Source: Symsagittifera roscoffensis (Eukaryota > Xenacoelomorpha > Acoela > Convolutidae). From it: DNA of 64,000 nucleotides. Location: the NCBI RefSeq assembly GCF_963678635.1, contig NC_087069.1, forward strand, positions 10,745,206-10,809,205, read 5' to 3'. The position numbers were made by a program, and so were the translations under genes. This document shows positions 34,056 to 45,231 of this stretch, one piece after another (position 1 is the first letter of the stretch; every line of letters starts with the position of its first letter). Below the pieces are notes generated by a model. The model had not been told where the DNA came from. It was given only the letters and a program-made list of their open reading frames with translations, and searched no databases.

Positions 34056-34400
34056 CGCCACCACGTTTGACCCAACCACACCCCCTATAACTGTTTACCG
34101 CCCACATATTTACCATACCCTCCCTCGCTTCCACATTTGCACCCCCTCACATCCACCCCCCCCCCCCCTCTACATAGTTTACCCCACTTACACACAATTA
34201 TACCACTCCCCCGTTGATCGTTACCCCCATGCCACGTCCCCCCTACTCCCCGTAAAAGTGAAGGGGTTAATGCACGGGGGAAGGAAACGGGAGCGGAGGG
34301 CTGAAAAGAAGAAAGTGTAAGCGGGCGTGTACGAGGGTGTATGAGGGGGTTGATAAAGGGGCAGTGGTGATAGGGGGTGCTTTTGTACACTTGGGAGACA
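34056..34400. repeat. Strand-asymmetric C-rich then G-rich low-complexity block
   Basis: The first half is made of ACCCC and CCACC words, including a C-run of about 14; the second is GGGG and GTGTA words, with the switch near 34250. The halves are roughly complementary, so long hairpins and G-quadruplexes are possible. Confidence 0.5.
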
Positions 34401-34789
34401 AGATATTTATTTTGTCAGCCAAAGTAAACCTATTTTTATATTGATGTCACGTATATCCGGCCAAAAGCAACCGTTCAGTTTTGAACTTACGGATCTATGT
34501 TTATACTGCAATTTTCTAGAATAGTTTAAGAAAAAAACTCATAATCCATTCTAATTGATTATAATTGATTAAAATCGATTTTTTTGATTTGGCAAAAATT
34601 AGGATCATAATGTATTTTTAGTCGAATATACTCGATCATTTTTGAATTTTATAGAGACTGACAACGAGAATCCAATATAATCGATAATTATCCTAGAAAC
34701 TATGGTGCAGGTAGTTTCACATAATAAGTTTCACAGATAAGAAAGCTATCGAAAAACATTACGAGGCCAAACTGTGAATTTTGTGCATT

Positions 34790-35370
34790 GTAAGCGGATT
34801 CCGGAACGGGCCAAAATCAGATTTGTCGCGGAATCCACAACATTGTTACTTTTCTTTGATCTTCTCTACTTTTTTGGATTCCACAAACAAATACAAATAG
34901 CTAAAACACTGTTTTGCTTAAAATTGGTCCAAAAACAGGCATTTTTGCCGAGTCCGCAACAAAATTTGTGGAATCCGCAACAAAGTTTGCGGAATCCGGA
35001 ACAGTTTGTGGAATCCACAAACAAATAATAATATATGTGTTTAGTAAATTTAAGCTGTCCTGGAATCCGCAACTGTAAGTGGAATCCTCAAGTTGTTAGC
35101 GGAATCCGCCAATTGTAAGTGGAATCCGCAAATTGTAAGTGGAGTCCGCAAGTTGTAAGCGGAAACCGCAAATTGTAAGCGGAATCCGCATAAATTTGCG
35201 GAATCTACTTACATTTGCGGAATCCGCTTACAGTTGCGGAATCCAGAACTACTAGCTATATTCTCCTGTTGCGAAACCCGCGACAAAACAAATGTGCCGA
35301 CAAAAGTTACGTTACAAGTGTTTGTACGTGGAATCCACAGAAATGTTGTAGGTGGAATCCACTTACAGTT
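34790..35370. repeat. Diverged minisatellite of palindromic GCGGAATCCGC units
   Basis: About 20 units of roughly 20 bp, typically TTGTAAGTGGAATCCGCAAA, in direct order from 35060 to 35190 and then partly inverted. The core GCGGAATCCGC is itself near-palindromic. Variants include TGGAATCCACAA. No coding function. Confidence 0.75.
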
Positions 35371-35872
35371 TGGAACATGTTTAAAAATTAGTCTCTGGAA
35401 TCTAGGAACATATAGACACAAAATTGTGCGCCTATCCAGTGCAGAGTTTGGCCTCGTAATGAACTTTTGTGGCACAAATTTTACAGGTTGAATAATATTC
35501 TGCGCTGGGTCAAGTTGATGCCCATTCAGTGTTGCTCCTTTTGGTGTATGGTAAAACTAATTTGTATAACTGCAACAATATTAAACAAAAACACAAAAAC
35601 CTTCAAATCGTCTCCCAGATCCGAGTAGTCTTTTTATCCCAATAATAAACATCTTGATGAAAATTGAAAAGTTTCTCATTACTACATTTAGTGTAAAAAC
35701 AACAAAAAAACCGTTTGGACCATTCAGTAGGAATTTTACAGGAACAGGCTGTCTTTGTTAAGAAAAATAGCTTGTGAAGTAAAGGTTTCTCTATTGTTAT
35801 ACTAGAAAGCAAAAAATACACATGTAGTTGCCTAGTTATGAATAAAATTTTTCTGAGTAATCTTTTTTCAAG
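35371..35872. other. Intron 2, last part
   Basis: No gene or repeat recognised. It ends at the acceptor TCTTTTTTCAAG before exon 3. Confidence 0.4.
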
Positions 35873-36092
35873 GTCATCCACCTTCAGCTGGTTAAGCGAC
35901 AGAGTATCCGTCCAGTACAGTCAAGGCTATTGGGAGGGCGAACTAGCACGTGACCAACTCAAGTTTTCAGCTCTGCCCACTCGACCAATCACAGCCGAGT
36001 TTGCAGTGATAGACTACTCTGAGGATTTCTTCTCGGAAGGCACGGATTGGCAGGGTATTCTGGGACTGGGTTACGAGACTATAGCTGAAGAG
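35873..36092 (+). CDS. BACE: BACE exon 3: flap region
   Basis: 220 nt; the first base completes the Gln codon, and the exon ends in phase 0 at donor GTAATG. It encodes SSTF, the flap QYSQGYWEGEL with the flap Tyr, FAVIDYSEDFF, and GTDWQGILGLGY, all in the order of the BACE N-lobe. The exon is slightly GC-richer than flanking intron DNA. Confidence 0.95.
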
Positions 36093-36127
36093 GTAATGAA
36101 AATAACATTGTGTATATATGGATGTAA

Positions 36128-36272
36128 CATAAGGTCCGTCACCAAATATGGATGTCTGAAAATAGTACGAAGGGGGACCCTTTGGGTCGGCAGGGGATCG
36201 AATCCCTGAAGAAAGAGACGTCCGCCCCCCCCCCCGCTCCTCACCCCCCCCCCCCCCTGAATCCGCCCCTGA
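36128..36272. repeat. Dispersed GC-rich repeat, copy 3
   Basis: Sits in intron 3 about 35 bp after exon 3. It contains GTACGAAGGGGGACCCTTTG, then GGGATCGAATCCCTGAAG, ACGTCCGCCCCCC, long C-runs, and ends GAATCCGCCCCTG, resembling a terminal repeat. Confidence 0.6.
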
Positions 36273-36821
36273 TTGTGTTTGCTCCATCATAAAAAAGCAG
36301 CTAAAAGCGCAAGAGGGTACAAAACACAAGGAATGTTTTGTTATTCAGAAAATATAAGAGTACAATTACTACAGCTGCCTCCTTAAAATTTACATGAATC
36401 GCTGACGAACAATTGATGCGCCTGGAATTTTTTCAAAAAAAATTGTTTTACAAGTGTTTTCATTTCTCTATGAGGTTATCATAAAAGTTGCGGGACCCAT
36501 CAAAAAATCCATGAACCCATTCCATTCTAGCTTTTTGTTGGAAAAACATATACCATATTTGTAGCAACAAGGATTATTGTTTGAAGGCCTGATTTGAGTT
36601 TTTTTGAGCCGGGAGTTTGCTTAAAAAATTCCGATATTTCCTCGCCCAAAAATCATTGTCTGATATAGTTCCTCGAAACAACGACAAATCTTCTCGGTCG
36701 CACATCATCGAGACTCCTCTTTTGGATCTTGACGGCCGCAACGTACCACTTTTGAATCGCGGTGGTCACTACTTAAGACGCGTATCTCGGCCAGGGAAGT
36801 AACGCTAAATTCCTGGTTTAG
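36273..36821. other. Intron 3, remainder
   Basis: Non-coding; ends with TTCCTGGTTTAG acceptor. Confidence 0.4.
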
Positions 36822-36974
36822 GGCGTGGAGCCTTTCTGGGTGAGTTACATCAGAGAACACATCTTCAAGGACATCTTCTCCCTCAGTCTCTGTGGGTTGC
36901 AGAGCAAGACTCACCTGGACCAGAGCAGTCCAGATGGGAGAAGCAAAGACGATGATGAAGCCCAGGGAACGCTG
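36822..36974 (+). CDS. BACE: BACE exon 4
   Basis: 153 nt, phase 0 to phase 0, donor GTCAGA. Encodes VEPFWVSYIREH, then FSLSLCG with the first conserved Cys, followed by a hydrophilic acidic insertion (SKDDDEA) before the next strand. The insertion replaces the corresponding loop of vertebrate BACE1. The exon end is set by frame and by the match of exon 5 to the LGG segment. Confidence 0.9.
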
Positions 36975-37280
36975 GTCAGAATTTTAAATTGGATCTTTAA
37001 AATTTAAAACATTTGCAAATATTTTAAAGTTTTCCTTGAAATCTTCCGCAAAAATCTGCTTCTGACTATCACCTGATCTACTCGCAAACGTATAAAAACC
37101 CTAGTTTTAGTTAATAAATGTAAGTAAAAATTCTATTTGTTATTTATTATAGTTCAGGAATTGTTTTTGTTGATTGTTAGTTCTTTTTGTTAATTGTTTT
37201 TGGCTTATTGAACAACTTATAATGCTGTTACAAATCAATAAGCCCGAATCATTTTTTAAGGAAATATTTTATTTGTTCAG

Positions 37281-37415
37281 ACGTTGGGCGGTGCTGACCC
37301 GGATGTGTTTGTGGGGTCGATGCAGTTCACGCCCATTGTGAGACCAGACTACTTTGAAGTGCTCATCACTGATGTCAAGGTCAACCACGACAGTCTCAGA
37401 CTAGACTGCAAAGAG
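37281..37415 (+). CDS. BACE: BACE exon 5
   Basis: 135 nt, in phase; acceptor TTTGTTCAG, donor GTCAGT. Encodes LGGADPDVFVGSMQFTPI, VRPDYFEVLITDVKV and LRLDCKE, the inter-lobe region with the second conserved Cys. Its end matches the vertebrate CKE border. Confidence 0.93.
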
Positions 37416-37976
37416 GTCAGTTGAGGCCATTTTGGAGCCGAAAAGATAGTTGAACTTAATTGCATTTAATTGGTCAAGAACTAAAAACATTTGTTGATGT
37501 TTAATTTGACTCGGTTTTTTTTAAAAAAAATTAGTTACAAGCTGAAATCCGACATGGAAAATTTCAGTTTAAGGTTATTCAACTTCGTCCATTAGAAAAC
37601 TAAGAAGATTCGTTGACCAAAAGGTACCAACAATTTCGCAATAACTATAAACAGAACAAAAATAAAGTGAGCTTCTGCTAAAGATTTTCAGGAATTTAAA
37701 ATTTGAACTTTCACCTGAGCAGTCGAGTCGGCCATTAGAGTAGCTTGCATCATCGGATTTTGTGCCGTCAAAACATTTTGGAAAACACAGTGACAAAAAT
37801 GACTGATAACTTCGGGTTTTCAATTAAAATTTTCTGGCAGTATTTTTTGATTTTTTGACATTAGACATCCCCCCCCCAAAAAAAAAAAACGTTGCTGAAA
37901 AGAAAAAACGTGCCTTAACGATTTTCTTTTAAAATAATCTTTAAACGTTTTGTCTTTTAACTATAAGTTTTTTCAG
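37416..37976. other. Intron 5
   Basis: Non-coding; a C-run/A-run occurs near 37868. Ends at a clear acceptor GTTTTTTCAG. Confidence 0.5.
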
Positions 37977-38087
37977 TACAACTTCCCTCGCTCTATTGTG
38001 GACAGCGGAACTACTAATTTACGACTGCCTGCCAGAGTTTTTGATGCAGTGATATATCAACTCACCAGTTATGTCCAAACAACTATG
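37977..38087 (+). CDS. BACE: BACE exon 6: second catalytic Asp
   Basis: 111 nt, in phase, donor GTAAGA. Encodes YNFPRSIVDSGTTNLRLP, with the second catalytic motif DSGT, then a helix (VFDAVIYQLTSYVQ). Both catalytic Asp residues are therefore present and the enzyme is predicted active. Confidence 0.95.
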
Positions 38088-39354
38088 GTAAGACTAACAC
38101 GTTTTTTTTTTAAATCAAACAAATCGAACATCGTTATTCCATTAGAAGAATTGTACATTTTGCACTTCGCTATCGTAGCATCTTCACGAAACTTGGCGGA
38201 TAAAATTTTGAGGACTCACTTAAATAACTCCACCCTGAAATGATCCAAGTAATCAATAAACCCCCAACCTCCCATCAAAAAAAAATTAGTTATTAAGTCA
38301 ACAATCAAAAAGATGAATTTTGAATGGCTAAAAGACGCGTTCTTTTAATCAAAGTTACTTGTTTCTTTTTAAAAAAATTATACGTTACTTGTTTCTTTTT
38401 AAAAAATTGATATAAGAAAAAATTGTCCACTTAATCTGGGTTAAACTATTTAATGTCATTAAAACGAAGAATAACCCACAATTGCAAACTAATGCCAAGC
38501 CATCGTTTCGGGGATGTTTATGGAAATTTTCATTGAAGTTGATTTTTTGTTTTCTTTTACTGGCTTGCGTTCATACTAAATATTTCACCATGATCAGCGG
38601 CAACTAAGAACTTGAAATGCAGGCGTTTTTCTATGAGTTGTTTGTTGCTTGATTCACCAGTGTAAGAACTGTTTTTGCTCAGTAACTAATTCTTGTTTAC
38701 TTCGATCTTCTTCATATCTGTAACACGGCCAGCGAGAATCCCGAGGTAGGTCCGGTCAGGAGAACAACCACATCAAAGTCTTGCAGGGGCTTGCCTGAAT
38801 TATTTTTTGCTAGAAACCAGGCCCGGATTACCAGGTTTTTGGTGAAATTTGAACGCAAACCTGTCCAATAGCAGAGTAATCAAGATTTTTTCAATCTTAA
38901 GAAAAATGGCAGAAATGCAATTGAAGATTCTTCATTTAAGTAGGGAAATCTTGTGTGCACGGCTATAGAGCTTCTTTCTTTTAAAATTTTAAGTGTGAAA
39001 CGTGTGAGTTCTTTTGAGAGATAAATTTTTGCCAATCAATTTCTCAGAAACAAAGTTTTTGGTCGCACAAACAGCGCAGCTTAAGATTTTTGGTTATTTT
39101 GTTCACTCATTCATTCGTGGTTTTCTTTACAACTGTTTTTCACTCAAAAGTGTTCTGTTGTCAATATAAATGTTGTCAAAATAGTTGGGTCTTCGGTTTT
39201 TCCCTAATTGTAACTTCATCCGAGTCTAGTTTGAGCTCACGCGTCAGCTTGTTCCTTAATAAGAGTCCCACAAATTTGAAACATCATTTTTCATTTTGTG
39301 TACGTGCCATAGATAGTCGTATATTGTCACCCGAGTCGAGGTTTTTCACCTAAT
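38088..39354. other. Intron 6, first part
   Basis: Non-coding. GTTACTTGTTTCTTTTTAAA occurs twice in tandem near 38354 and 38384. No gene seen. Confidence 0.45.
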
Positions 39355-39545
39355 TTGAAGCAAGATTTGAGCGGTTTGAGCGGTTTTCTTAGACAATTAC
39401 GCTCAAAATCTTGCTTCAAAATGAGCGGTTTGAGCGGTTTTTGAACGGTTTATCTAAAAAAACCGCTCAAAAACCGCGCAAGATTTGAACGGTTTTGAGC
39501 GGTTTATCTAAAAAAACCGCTCAAAAAGCGTGCAAGATTTAATAA
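39355..39545. repeat. GAGCGGTTT hairpin array, left block
   Basis: AAGATTTGAGCGGTTTGAGC and its complement AAAACCGCTCAAA recur many times in both orientations, so neighbouring units can pair into hairpins. Related block at 39985-40195. Confidence 0.65.
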
Positions 39546-39554
39546 TAAAAATTC

Positions 39555-39627
39555 GACCACAGAGGGATTCGGACACCCAATCTTCTGCTTCGAAGTCAGA
39601 CGCCTTATCCGTCAGCCCATTAGACCC
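39555..39627 (-). repeat. tRNA-Arg-like sequence (pseudogene or SINE head)
   Basis: On the minus strand the D-arm-like TCTAATGG...GGATAAGGCG, anticodon arm TCTGACTTCGAAGCAGA and T-arm GTCCGAATCCC resemble tRNA-Arg(TCG). The D arm has an insertion and the 5' acceptor half does not pair with TGTGGTC, so it is not a functional tRNA gene. Confidence 0.45.
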
Positions 39628-39778
39628 TGAAAATAGTGTCGCGCAGCCAATATAAATTACGCACCACAATGAATACTGAATACTCTGCATTTTAATTCAT
39701 GCTTTTGAAATTCCTGTGACAGTGATACGTACCTCAGACCACAGGTATCCAGTGCATCGTATCCGTCTATATAATCTT

Positions 39779-39984
39779 GGTCGCACCGTCTCCGCTTCGG
39801 TCTGCAAAGACGCGCCGTCTCCACCTCGGTCGCGAAAGTCTTGAAAGTGCACATTTTGGTCGCGCTGGCCAAACGGTCGCGCCGTTGTCTTTGGAGTCGC
39901 GCCGTTTCCGCCTAGGTCGCGAAAGTCGCGCCTTAGTTTTTCAGTCGCGAAAATATGGACATGAGTCTGGGACCTCGACCCGGG
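39779..39984. repeat. CpG-rich GGTCGCG array, second copy
   Basis: Seven to eight degenerate units starting GGTCGCG or GGTCGCA and often followed by AAAGTC or CCGTCTCC, ending GACCTCGACCCGGG. Same words as the array at 10535-10745. Apparent ORFs here are repeat translations. Confidence 0.6.
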
Positions 39985-40195
39985 AAGACCGCTCAAAAAC
40001 CGCTCAAATCTTGATTGAAAAACCGTTCAAAAATCACCGCAAGAAATGAGCGGTTTTTGAGCGGTTTTTTAAGCAAGATTTGAGCGGTTTGAGCGGTTTT
40101 TCCAAAAAAACCGCCCAAACCGCTCAAATCTTGCTGGAAAACCGCTCAAACCCCTCAAATCTTGAGCGGTTTTCGAGCGGGATCTCGACCCGGGC
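39985..40195. repeat. GAGCGGTTT hairpin array, right block
   Basis: Includes a near-perfect hairpin of about 30 bp at 40074-40138 (AGCAAGATTTGAGCGGTTTG and its complement around TTTCCAAAA). Ends with ATCTCGACCCGGGCAT, the same end word as the GGTCGCG arrays. Confidence 0.65.
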
Positions 40196-40351
40196 ATTCC
40201 TTCTGTTAATTGAAAACCGTTGTCGTATCGTTGTTACAATTCCATTAAACAATACTGCCAATATATCATTATAAATTATTTTGTGGAGAAGACCCAGAGG
40301 CTTATTTTTTATACTCTGACAAATTGGAAGCCTGTGAAGTTCATGTAGCAG

Positions 40352-40644
40352 TGTGGTACTGCGGCGTTAGCAGTAGGTAACCTTGAGGACAGTTTGTTAG
40401 CTACTGCATCTGCAGTAACCATATGTGCTAATTATATTTATTATGTTATTATTATGTAAGAGTGGTCAAGGCCATTTGGTGATGCTAAAATCCTATAGAT
40501 GAATTGGTCAGTGTTTTCATATTACAGTGTAACGAACAGTAACCAATCTCAGCTACGAAATCTTGTTAACAAGAATCAAGAACATTAAATTAACAGTATC
40601 TATCCTTACTTTTATTCCACGCTACGCATTTAGGGAATATCACA
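40352..40644 (+). repeat. 5' LTR of element B
   Basis: Begins TGTGGTACTGCGG, ends GGAATATCACA. The last base is also the A of the gag ATG. Confidence 0.93.
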
Positions 40645-41638
40645 TGGCGCAACCAGCAGGATTTCTGGCCCAGGATAATAGAACTGACATGGGAATTCCT
40701 GTTTTCTGGACCACAGCAAACAACGATCCACCTTGGAATTTTAAGATATGGTTCGATCAGTTCCTGATGGCGGTAACGGTAAAAGAAAATGTTATCCCAG
40801 AAGTTATGCTGGAGGATCCTAAACCGGTGCTGGAGGAGCCGAAACCACGTCCAGAAACAACTAGAGGGGGTGAGTCCGCTGCTGCAACAGCAGCTCGAGA
40901 AGCACGGGATAGACTGTTAAGGGATCGAGTAGCAGCCGAGAATGAAGAAAAAAGAGAAAGAGGAATTAAAGTGGGTCACAATATTTACTACAATGAAGTT
41001 CAAAAGCGACTAGTATCCAGGCTATTTCTTGCGTTCGGGACGGAAGGAAAGAAACGGTTTGTTCAAAAGAATCCACATGTTGAGATTTCGAAATTGGAAT
41101 TTGAAGAGATGGTCAGATTAGCGAAGGAGACTTTCAAAAAATGCCAGAGTATCACCTATGAGCGTTAAAAGTTATTTAATAGATCGCAGGAAAATGGAGA
41201 ATCGTTAGAGGCATTTCATGCCGCGCTAACTGCGCAAGCAGCCAAATCGGCATTGGACACTTTAGAAGATGAGTTAGTCAGAGATCTATTCATTTCTAAA
41301 ATGCGAAGCCCAGCATTGCAGGACACAATCACGTTTGAAACATTACCTCCTGGCGAAGTGTTGAAGCGTACTAAAAAAAATTGAGCAGAGCAAACAATCG
41401 ACACAAGCGTTTCAGAAGTCCACTCTGGACCCTGCACAAACAATAACGCAACCGAGTTCTCATATTAAAATCAAGCAGGAACCGATTCTGGCGGCGGGAA
41501 ACAGAATAATAGAAAACCCTATCGCGAAAGGAATAGACGAAAGCAGCCGGAAGGAAGGGCGATACCGAATAAATATAACGTAGATGATCGGAAACCGAGA
41601 ATACAGAGATTACAGAGAGTTCGGAGGAAGAATGTAAT
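40644..41638 (+). pseudogene. gag: Element B gag, broken
   Basis: ATG overlaps the LTR end and primer site (ATGGCGCAACC). The first 174 codons (MAQPAGFLAQDN onward) contain a capsid-like segment and a charged linker (VLEEPKPRPETTRGGE). TAA at 41166-41168 interrupts; the same frame continues to 41384 with capsid-like sequence (ESLEAFHAALTAQA), then an A-run near 41371-41380 shifts frame. The end is basic (Arg/Lys-rich), with no intact CCHC knuckle seen. Confidence 0.7.
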
Positions 41639-42118
41639 TTGATACAAACATTTGATTCGTGCAAAGAATTTGAGGTTATGGCAACTGAACAAAAAGACAA
41701 TCAGATACAGATGATAAATCGGTACATCGAAGAGAAAGTGAAGGGGAACAGAGGTAGTGAAACTGGAGTTAATAAACTCGAAACGAAAAAAATTGACATT
41801 CGGAAAGATTCAACACCAGGAAGGATGAAATCATTAAAAGCCCTAATCCGAATTGATAATCAAATCATAAATATGACAGTGGACACAGGAAGTCCAATTT
41901 CATTTATAAATTGGACAGTGGCAAAGCAGATTTTAGATTCGTCAGGGAAAATACAATTCACACCTGTCAAAAAACTGAATTTGTCAGCACAATTCGTGGA
42001 CTATAATAAAATACCAATAGCAATATTGGGTGCTGTGAAAGCGAAAATACGTTCCGCTGGCTGGGAAGTCCCTGATGCTACATTTCGTATAATCGAACGA
42101 AGGACATATTGGGCTTAG
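41639..42118 (+). pseudogene. Element B aspartic protease segment
   Basis: Contains VDTGSPISFI, the retroelement protease active site (near residue 80 of this open frame), flanked by beta-strand-like segments. Frame changes near its end where the RT segment begins at 42109. Confidence 0.75.
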
Positions 42119-43385
42119 ATTTACAAAATAAAGTGGGTATCACCACTACGCAGAGACCCGCTCCTAAGAAAAAATCCCGATTCGACATAATGCTGTGTGA
42201 ACAGTCGGAAGCTTGGAAAGAAAAGTTCTATGGTGATTTCAAAAACCTGTTCGACAGAAAAGGACAATCAATACATCATGTAGTAAGCACGACGTTCAAA
42301 TACCCTCTCTGCCCAATTCAGGAAAAAGGGAGGAGAATACCTATCCATGTGCAGGATAAAGTTGAGAAGGAAATAGAAAAATTACTACTAGAAGGCCATA
42401 TTCAAAGGTTAGATAAGTGTACTAGTGGTTGTTTCATAGCCCCTATTGTCATCACGGTGAAGAAAGATGACTCAATTAAGTTGGCACTGGATGCAAAGCC
42501 CATCAACATACAATTGTACAAAAACAAGTACCAAATGCCGAATGTGGAGGAGATATTAGACGGAGTCAGTCAGATAGTAACTGCACAGGCAGCAGGTACT
42601 TTGTTCTTCACTGTGTTAGACTTGAAAATGCGTATAGTCAGCTAAAGTTGACACCACAAATTGCAAGGCAGTGTAATTTCAATATCGTAGGGGGGAAAGC
42701 AACAGGTACATATCAATTTTTGACGGGATTCTACGGGTTGGCAGATATGCCAGCAGAATTTCAAAAAGCAATGGATCGAACGTTAAATAATTCTAAGAAC
42801 ACATTTTGTTTCTTGGATGACATATTGATCGTTTCAAAGGGATTGGAGCTAGAACATGAAAAACTAATAACTGACGTCCTAATGAAGTTAGATAAGGAAA
42901 ACTTATCTCTGAAGTTGTCGAAATGTGAATTCTTTAAAGCAGAAGTAAACTGGCTCGGACATAAACTTTCAGAAAGTGGGGTTACCCCGAAGATTACAAA
43001 AACGGAAGCTATTCTTAAGTTAGAGCATCCCAAGTCGCTCAAACAACTTAGGTCCTTCCTCGGTAGCATTAATCACCTTTCGAAGTCTATACCAAATGCA
43101 GCTAATTTGACAGACAAGCTTAGACCATTACTGCGAGAGGAAAAGGAAAAGAAAAAATTGAAAAATATTAAAGTCCCAGTTAAAAAATTCGAATGGGGAC
43201 CCGATTACACTGAGGTGTTCGAGGAAATCAAACAAGCAGTAGCAAAAATTGCAAAATTGAACTATTATGACCCGGCTAGAGAAACTTGGGTCAAATGTGA
43301 TGCAAGTCATAGTGGACTAGGGGCATCGTTAGAGCAACAAACAGAAAATGATGAATGGATCCCAATTTCATTCGCATCGCGCTAG
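42109..43385 (+). pseudogene. Element B reverse transcriptase and start of RNase H
   Basis: Two open segments (42109-42645 and 42648-43385) separated by a one-base loss in an A-run in the region of catalytic motif A (VLDLK, 42619-42633). RT motifs include PIVITVKKD, LALDAKPIN, GFYGLADMPAEFQ and FLDDILIVSKG (Phe variant of YxDD). The RNase H opens at KCDASHSGLGAS; a TAG at 43383 ends the frame. Confidence 0.85.
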
Positions 43386-43408
43386 CTGAATAAACAAGAA
43401 AAAAGTAT

Positions 43409-43690
43409 TCTAGTAATGAGCTTGAGTTATTAGCGGTAGTTTGGGCAGTTGATCGTTTCAAACATTACTTATTAGGAAAAGAATTTGTAATAGTCACTGA
43501 TCATAAGGCATTAACATCCGCTTTAGAAGGCAATCGGTCTAATAAGACCTATCAATCAAGATTAACGAGATGGGTGGATAGATTATTGCCTTATCAATTC
43601 AAAATTGTTCATATTCCCGGAAAGGATATGGGGATAGTTGATTATCTCTCTAGAGAACCAACAGGAGAACCCTGGCCAGAAACAAAATAG
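43409..43690 (+). pseudogene. Element B RNase H remainder
   Basis: Open in another frame after a one-base loss in an A-run. Encodes SSNELELLAVVWAVDRFKHY, then VTDHKALTSAL and the typical end HIPGKDMGIVDYLSR. Too short on its own to be listed as a gene but clearly RNase H. Confidence 0.8.
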
Positions 43691-43702
43691 GATGAAAAAT
43701 TT

Positions 43703-44887
43703 GTGATCACTTCAATTGAGTATTTTCATAGCGCACTCGACTGTTTGTACAGTCGGCTGAATGCTACTGATGCAACAATTCAGAATGAAAAAGCTCTAGA
43801 ACATTCTCAGAAACAGAAAAGAGAAGACAAGTTGTCAAAATCCAAGCATGGTTGCCATAGCAACAAAAAGGTCAAAAACTCAACAAAGCTCTACTGGAAC
43901 GAAAACAATTGCAATTCAAATTTTTTGCCTATTAATAACGCGTTGAATCAGAACACTTTTGTTAATTTCACTAGAGCAGTTCAGTCGGTCAATTTAATCC
44001 AAAACAGTAAACAAATTTCAGAAGAAATGGAGAGCGAAAAAACAAAGAAGAAAGCGGTGCGGATCGGAGACTGTAGGACACAGGAGGAGAGCGATAAATT
44101 AACAGAGGAGGAGATAACTGAGACTACTTTTCATCGAACGTATAGGATAAGGAGAGGAACGCTGGATAAATTGGGATCAGACACTTTTGAAGAGGATAAT
44201 TGTGCTGCACGAGCAGTAATGTGGGATCAGGACGCAGAGGAGACGAAAAACTTACTATCCATTTGGGATCTAGTCAGTAAAGATCAAGAAATGTCGGGAA
44301 ACATCAAAGAGCTGGAGGCGGCAACACAGATGGTCACGAGTAGCCCAAGATCAGGTACTCGTTCAGTTTCACCAACAAAATCTATCATAGAAGTGGAATT
44401 AACCGCGGAGGAGGACGATCAGAGTCAAGAGGTCAGTGAAATTCAACCATCGAGAAGGATCAACAAACGACAGACTCAGTTGGAGAACTCATTGGCAGAT
44501 ATGGGAGATATCGGCAGTTTTAGCTTGTCTAGATTATTTGACAAAACGCTGTTGGCCGAACTCATCTCTGAAGACGTGTGGATGGACCGGTTGCGACGCG
44601 TAATAGAGAGGAAGGACCGGGCAGGATTTGAACTCATGGGCCCGTATACGAATCCGCTGTGGAATCAACTCTCAGTAATCGATGACTGCATACTGGTGGA
44701 CAATAGGATAGCAGTTCCAATACAACTTCGTCCAGCAGTTATGAAGCGAATTCATCGGGGACATCCGGGGCAAGAGGCAATGCTTGACGCGTCGAACTGT
44801 TTGTGGTGGCCCCACATGCACAAAGATATTGTGAACTTAGCGGAGGAATGTAGAGAATGTGCACGCTATGGTAAGAATGCAATCTAA
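43703..44887 (+). pseudogene. Element B RNase H-integrase spacer and zinc module
   Basis: 394 codons. The first ~280 are a charged, low-complexity linker. The end holds the integrase HHCC module (HRGHPGQEAMLDASNCLWWP to CRECARYG). The linker between RNase H and integrase is unusually long for Ty3/gypsy. Confidence 0.75.
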
Positions 44888-44892
44888 CGGGA

Positions 44893-45231
44893 CTGGAGGT
44901 TCAGTTAGATTACGCGGGACCCTTAAAAGATTATAAGGGGAAGAAAATCTACTTGCAAACAGCGATTGATCGTTATTCAAAATTTCCTTCGGTTAAAGTA
45001 ACAAAATCAATGGGGGGAAAATCCACTATTAAATTCCTACGGTCGTACATAGATACGCACGGAATCCCAGAATCGATAAAAACTGATCAATTCTCTGGAT
45101 TCAAAGGAAAAGCAACGAAAAAATTCTGCCTCGAACACAACATAGAGCAAAAGTTCTGCCCGGTGGGTGACTATCGCGGTTGTGGTCTAGTTGAAAAAAA
45201 AATACAAACCATAAAAAGGCGTTGGGGGTGA
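44893..45231 (+). pseudogene. Element B integrase catalytic core
   Basis: Contains catalytic-type Asp in LDYAGPL, Asp in KTDQFSGFKG and Glu in GLVEKKIQTIKR. A G-run at about 45227-45231 shifts the frame into the next segment. Confidence 0.8.

Noticed and set aside
34140-34175. Long C-run as a CRISPR or telomere-like repeat
   Set aside because: No regular unit or spacer pattern; simple low complexity.
35967-36329. Minus-strand frame opposite BACE exon 3
   Set aside because: Antisense shadow of the exon plus the GC-rich repeat.
39555-39627. Functional tRNA-Arg gene
   Set aside because: The 5' half cannot pair with the 3' acceptor strand and the D arm has an insertion.
39697-40049. Arg-rich frames on both strands
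   Set aside because: Translations of the GGTCGCG repeat array.
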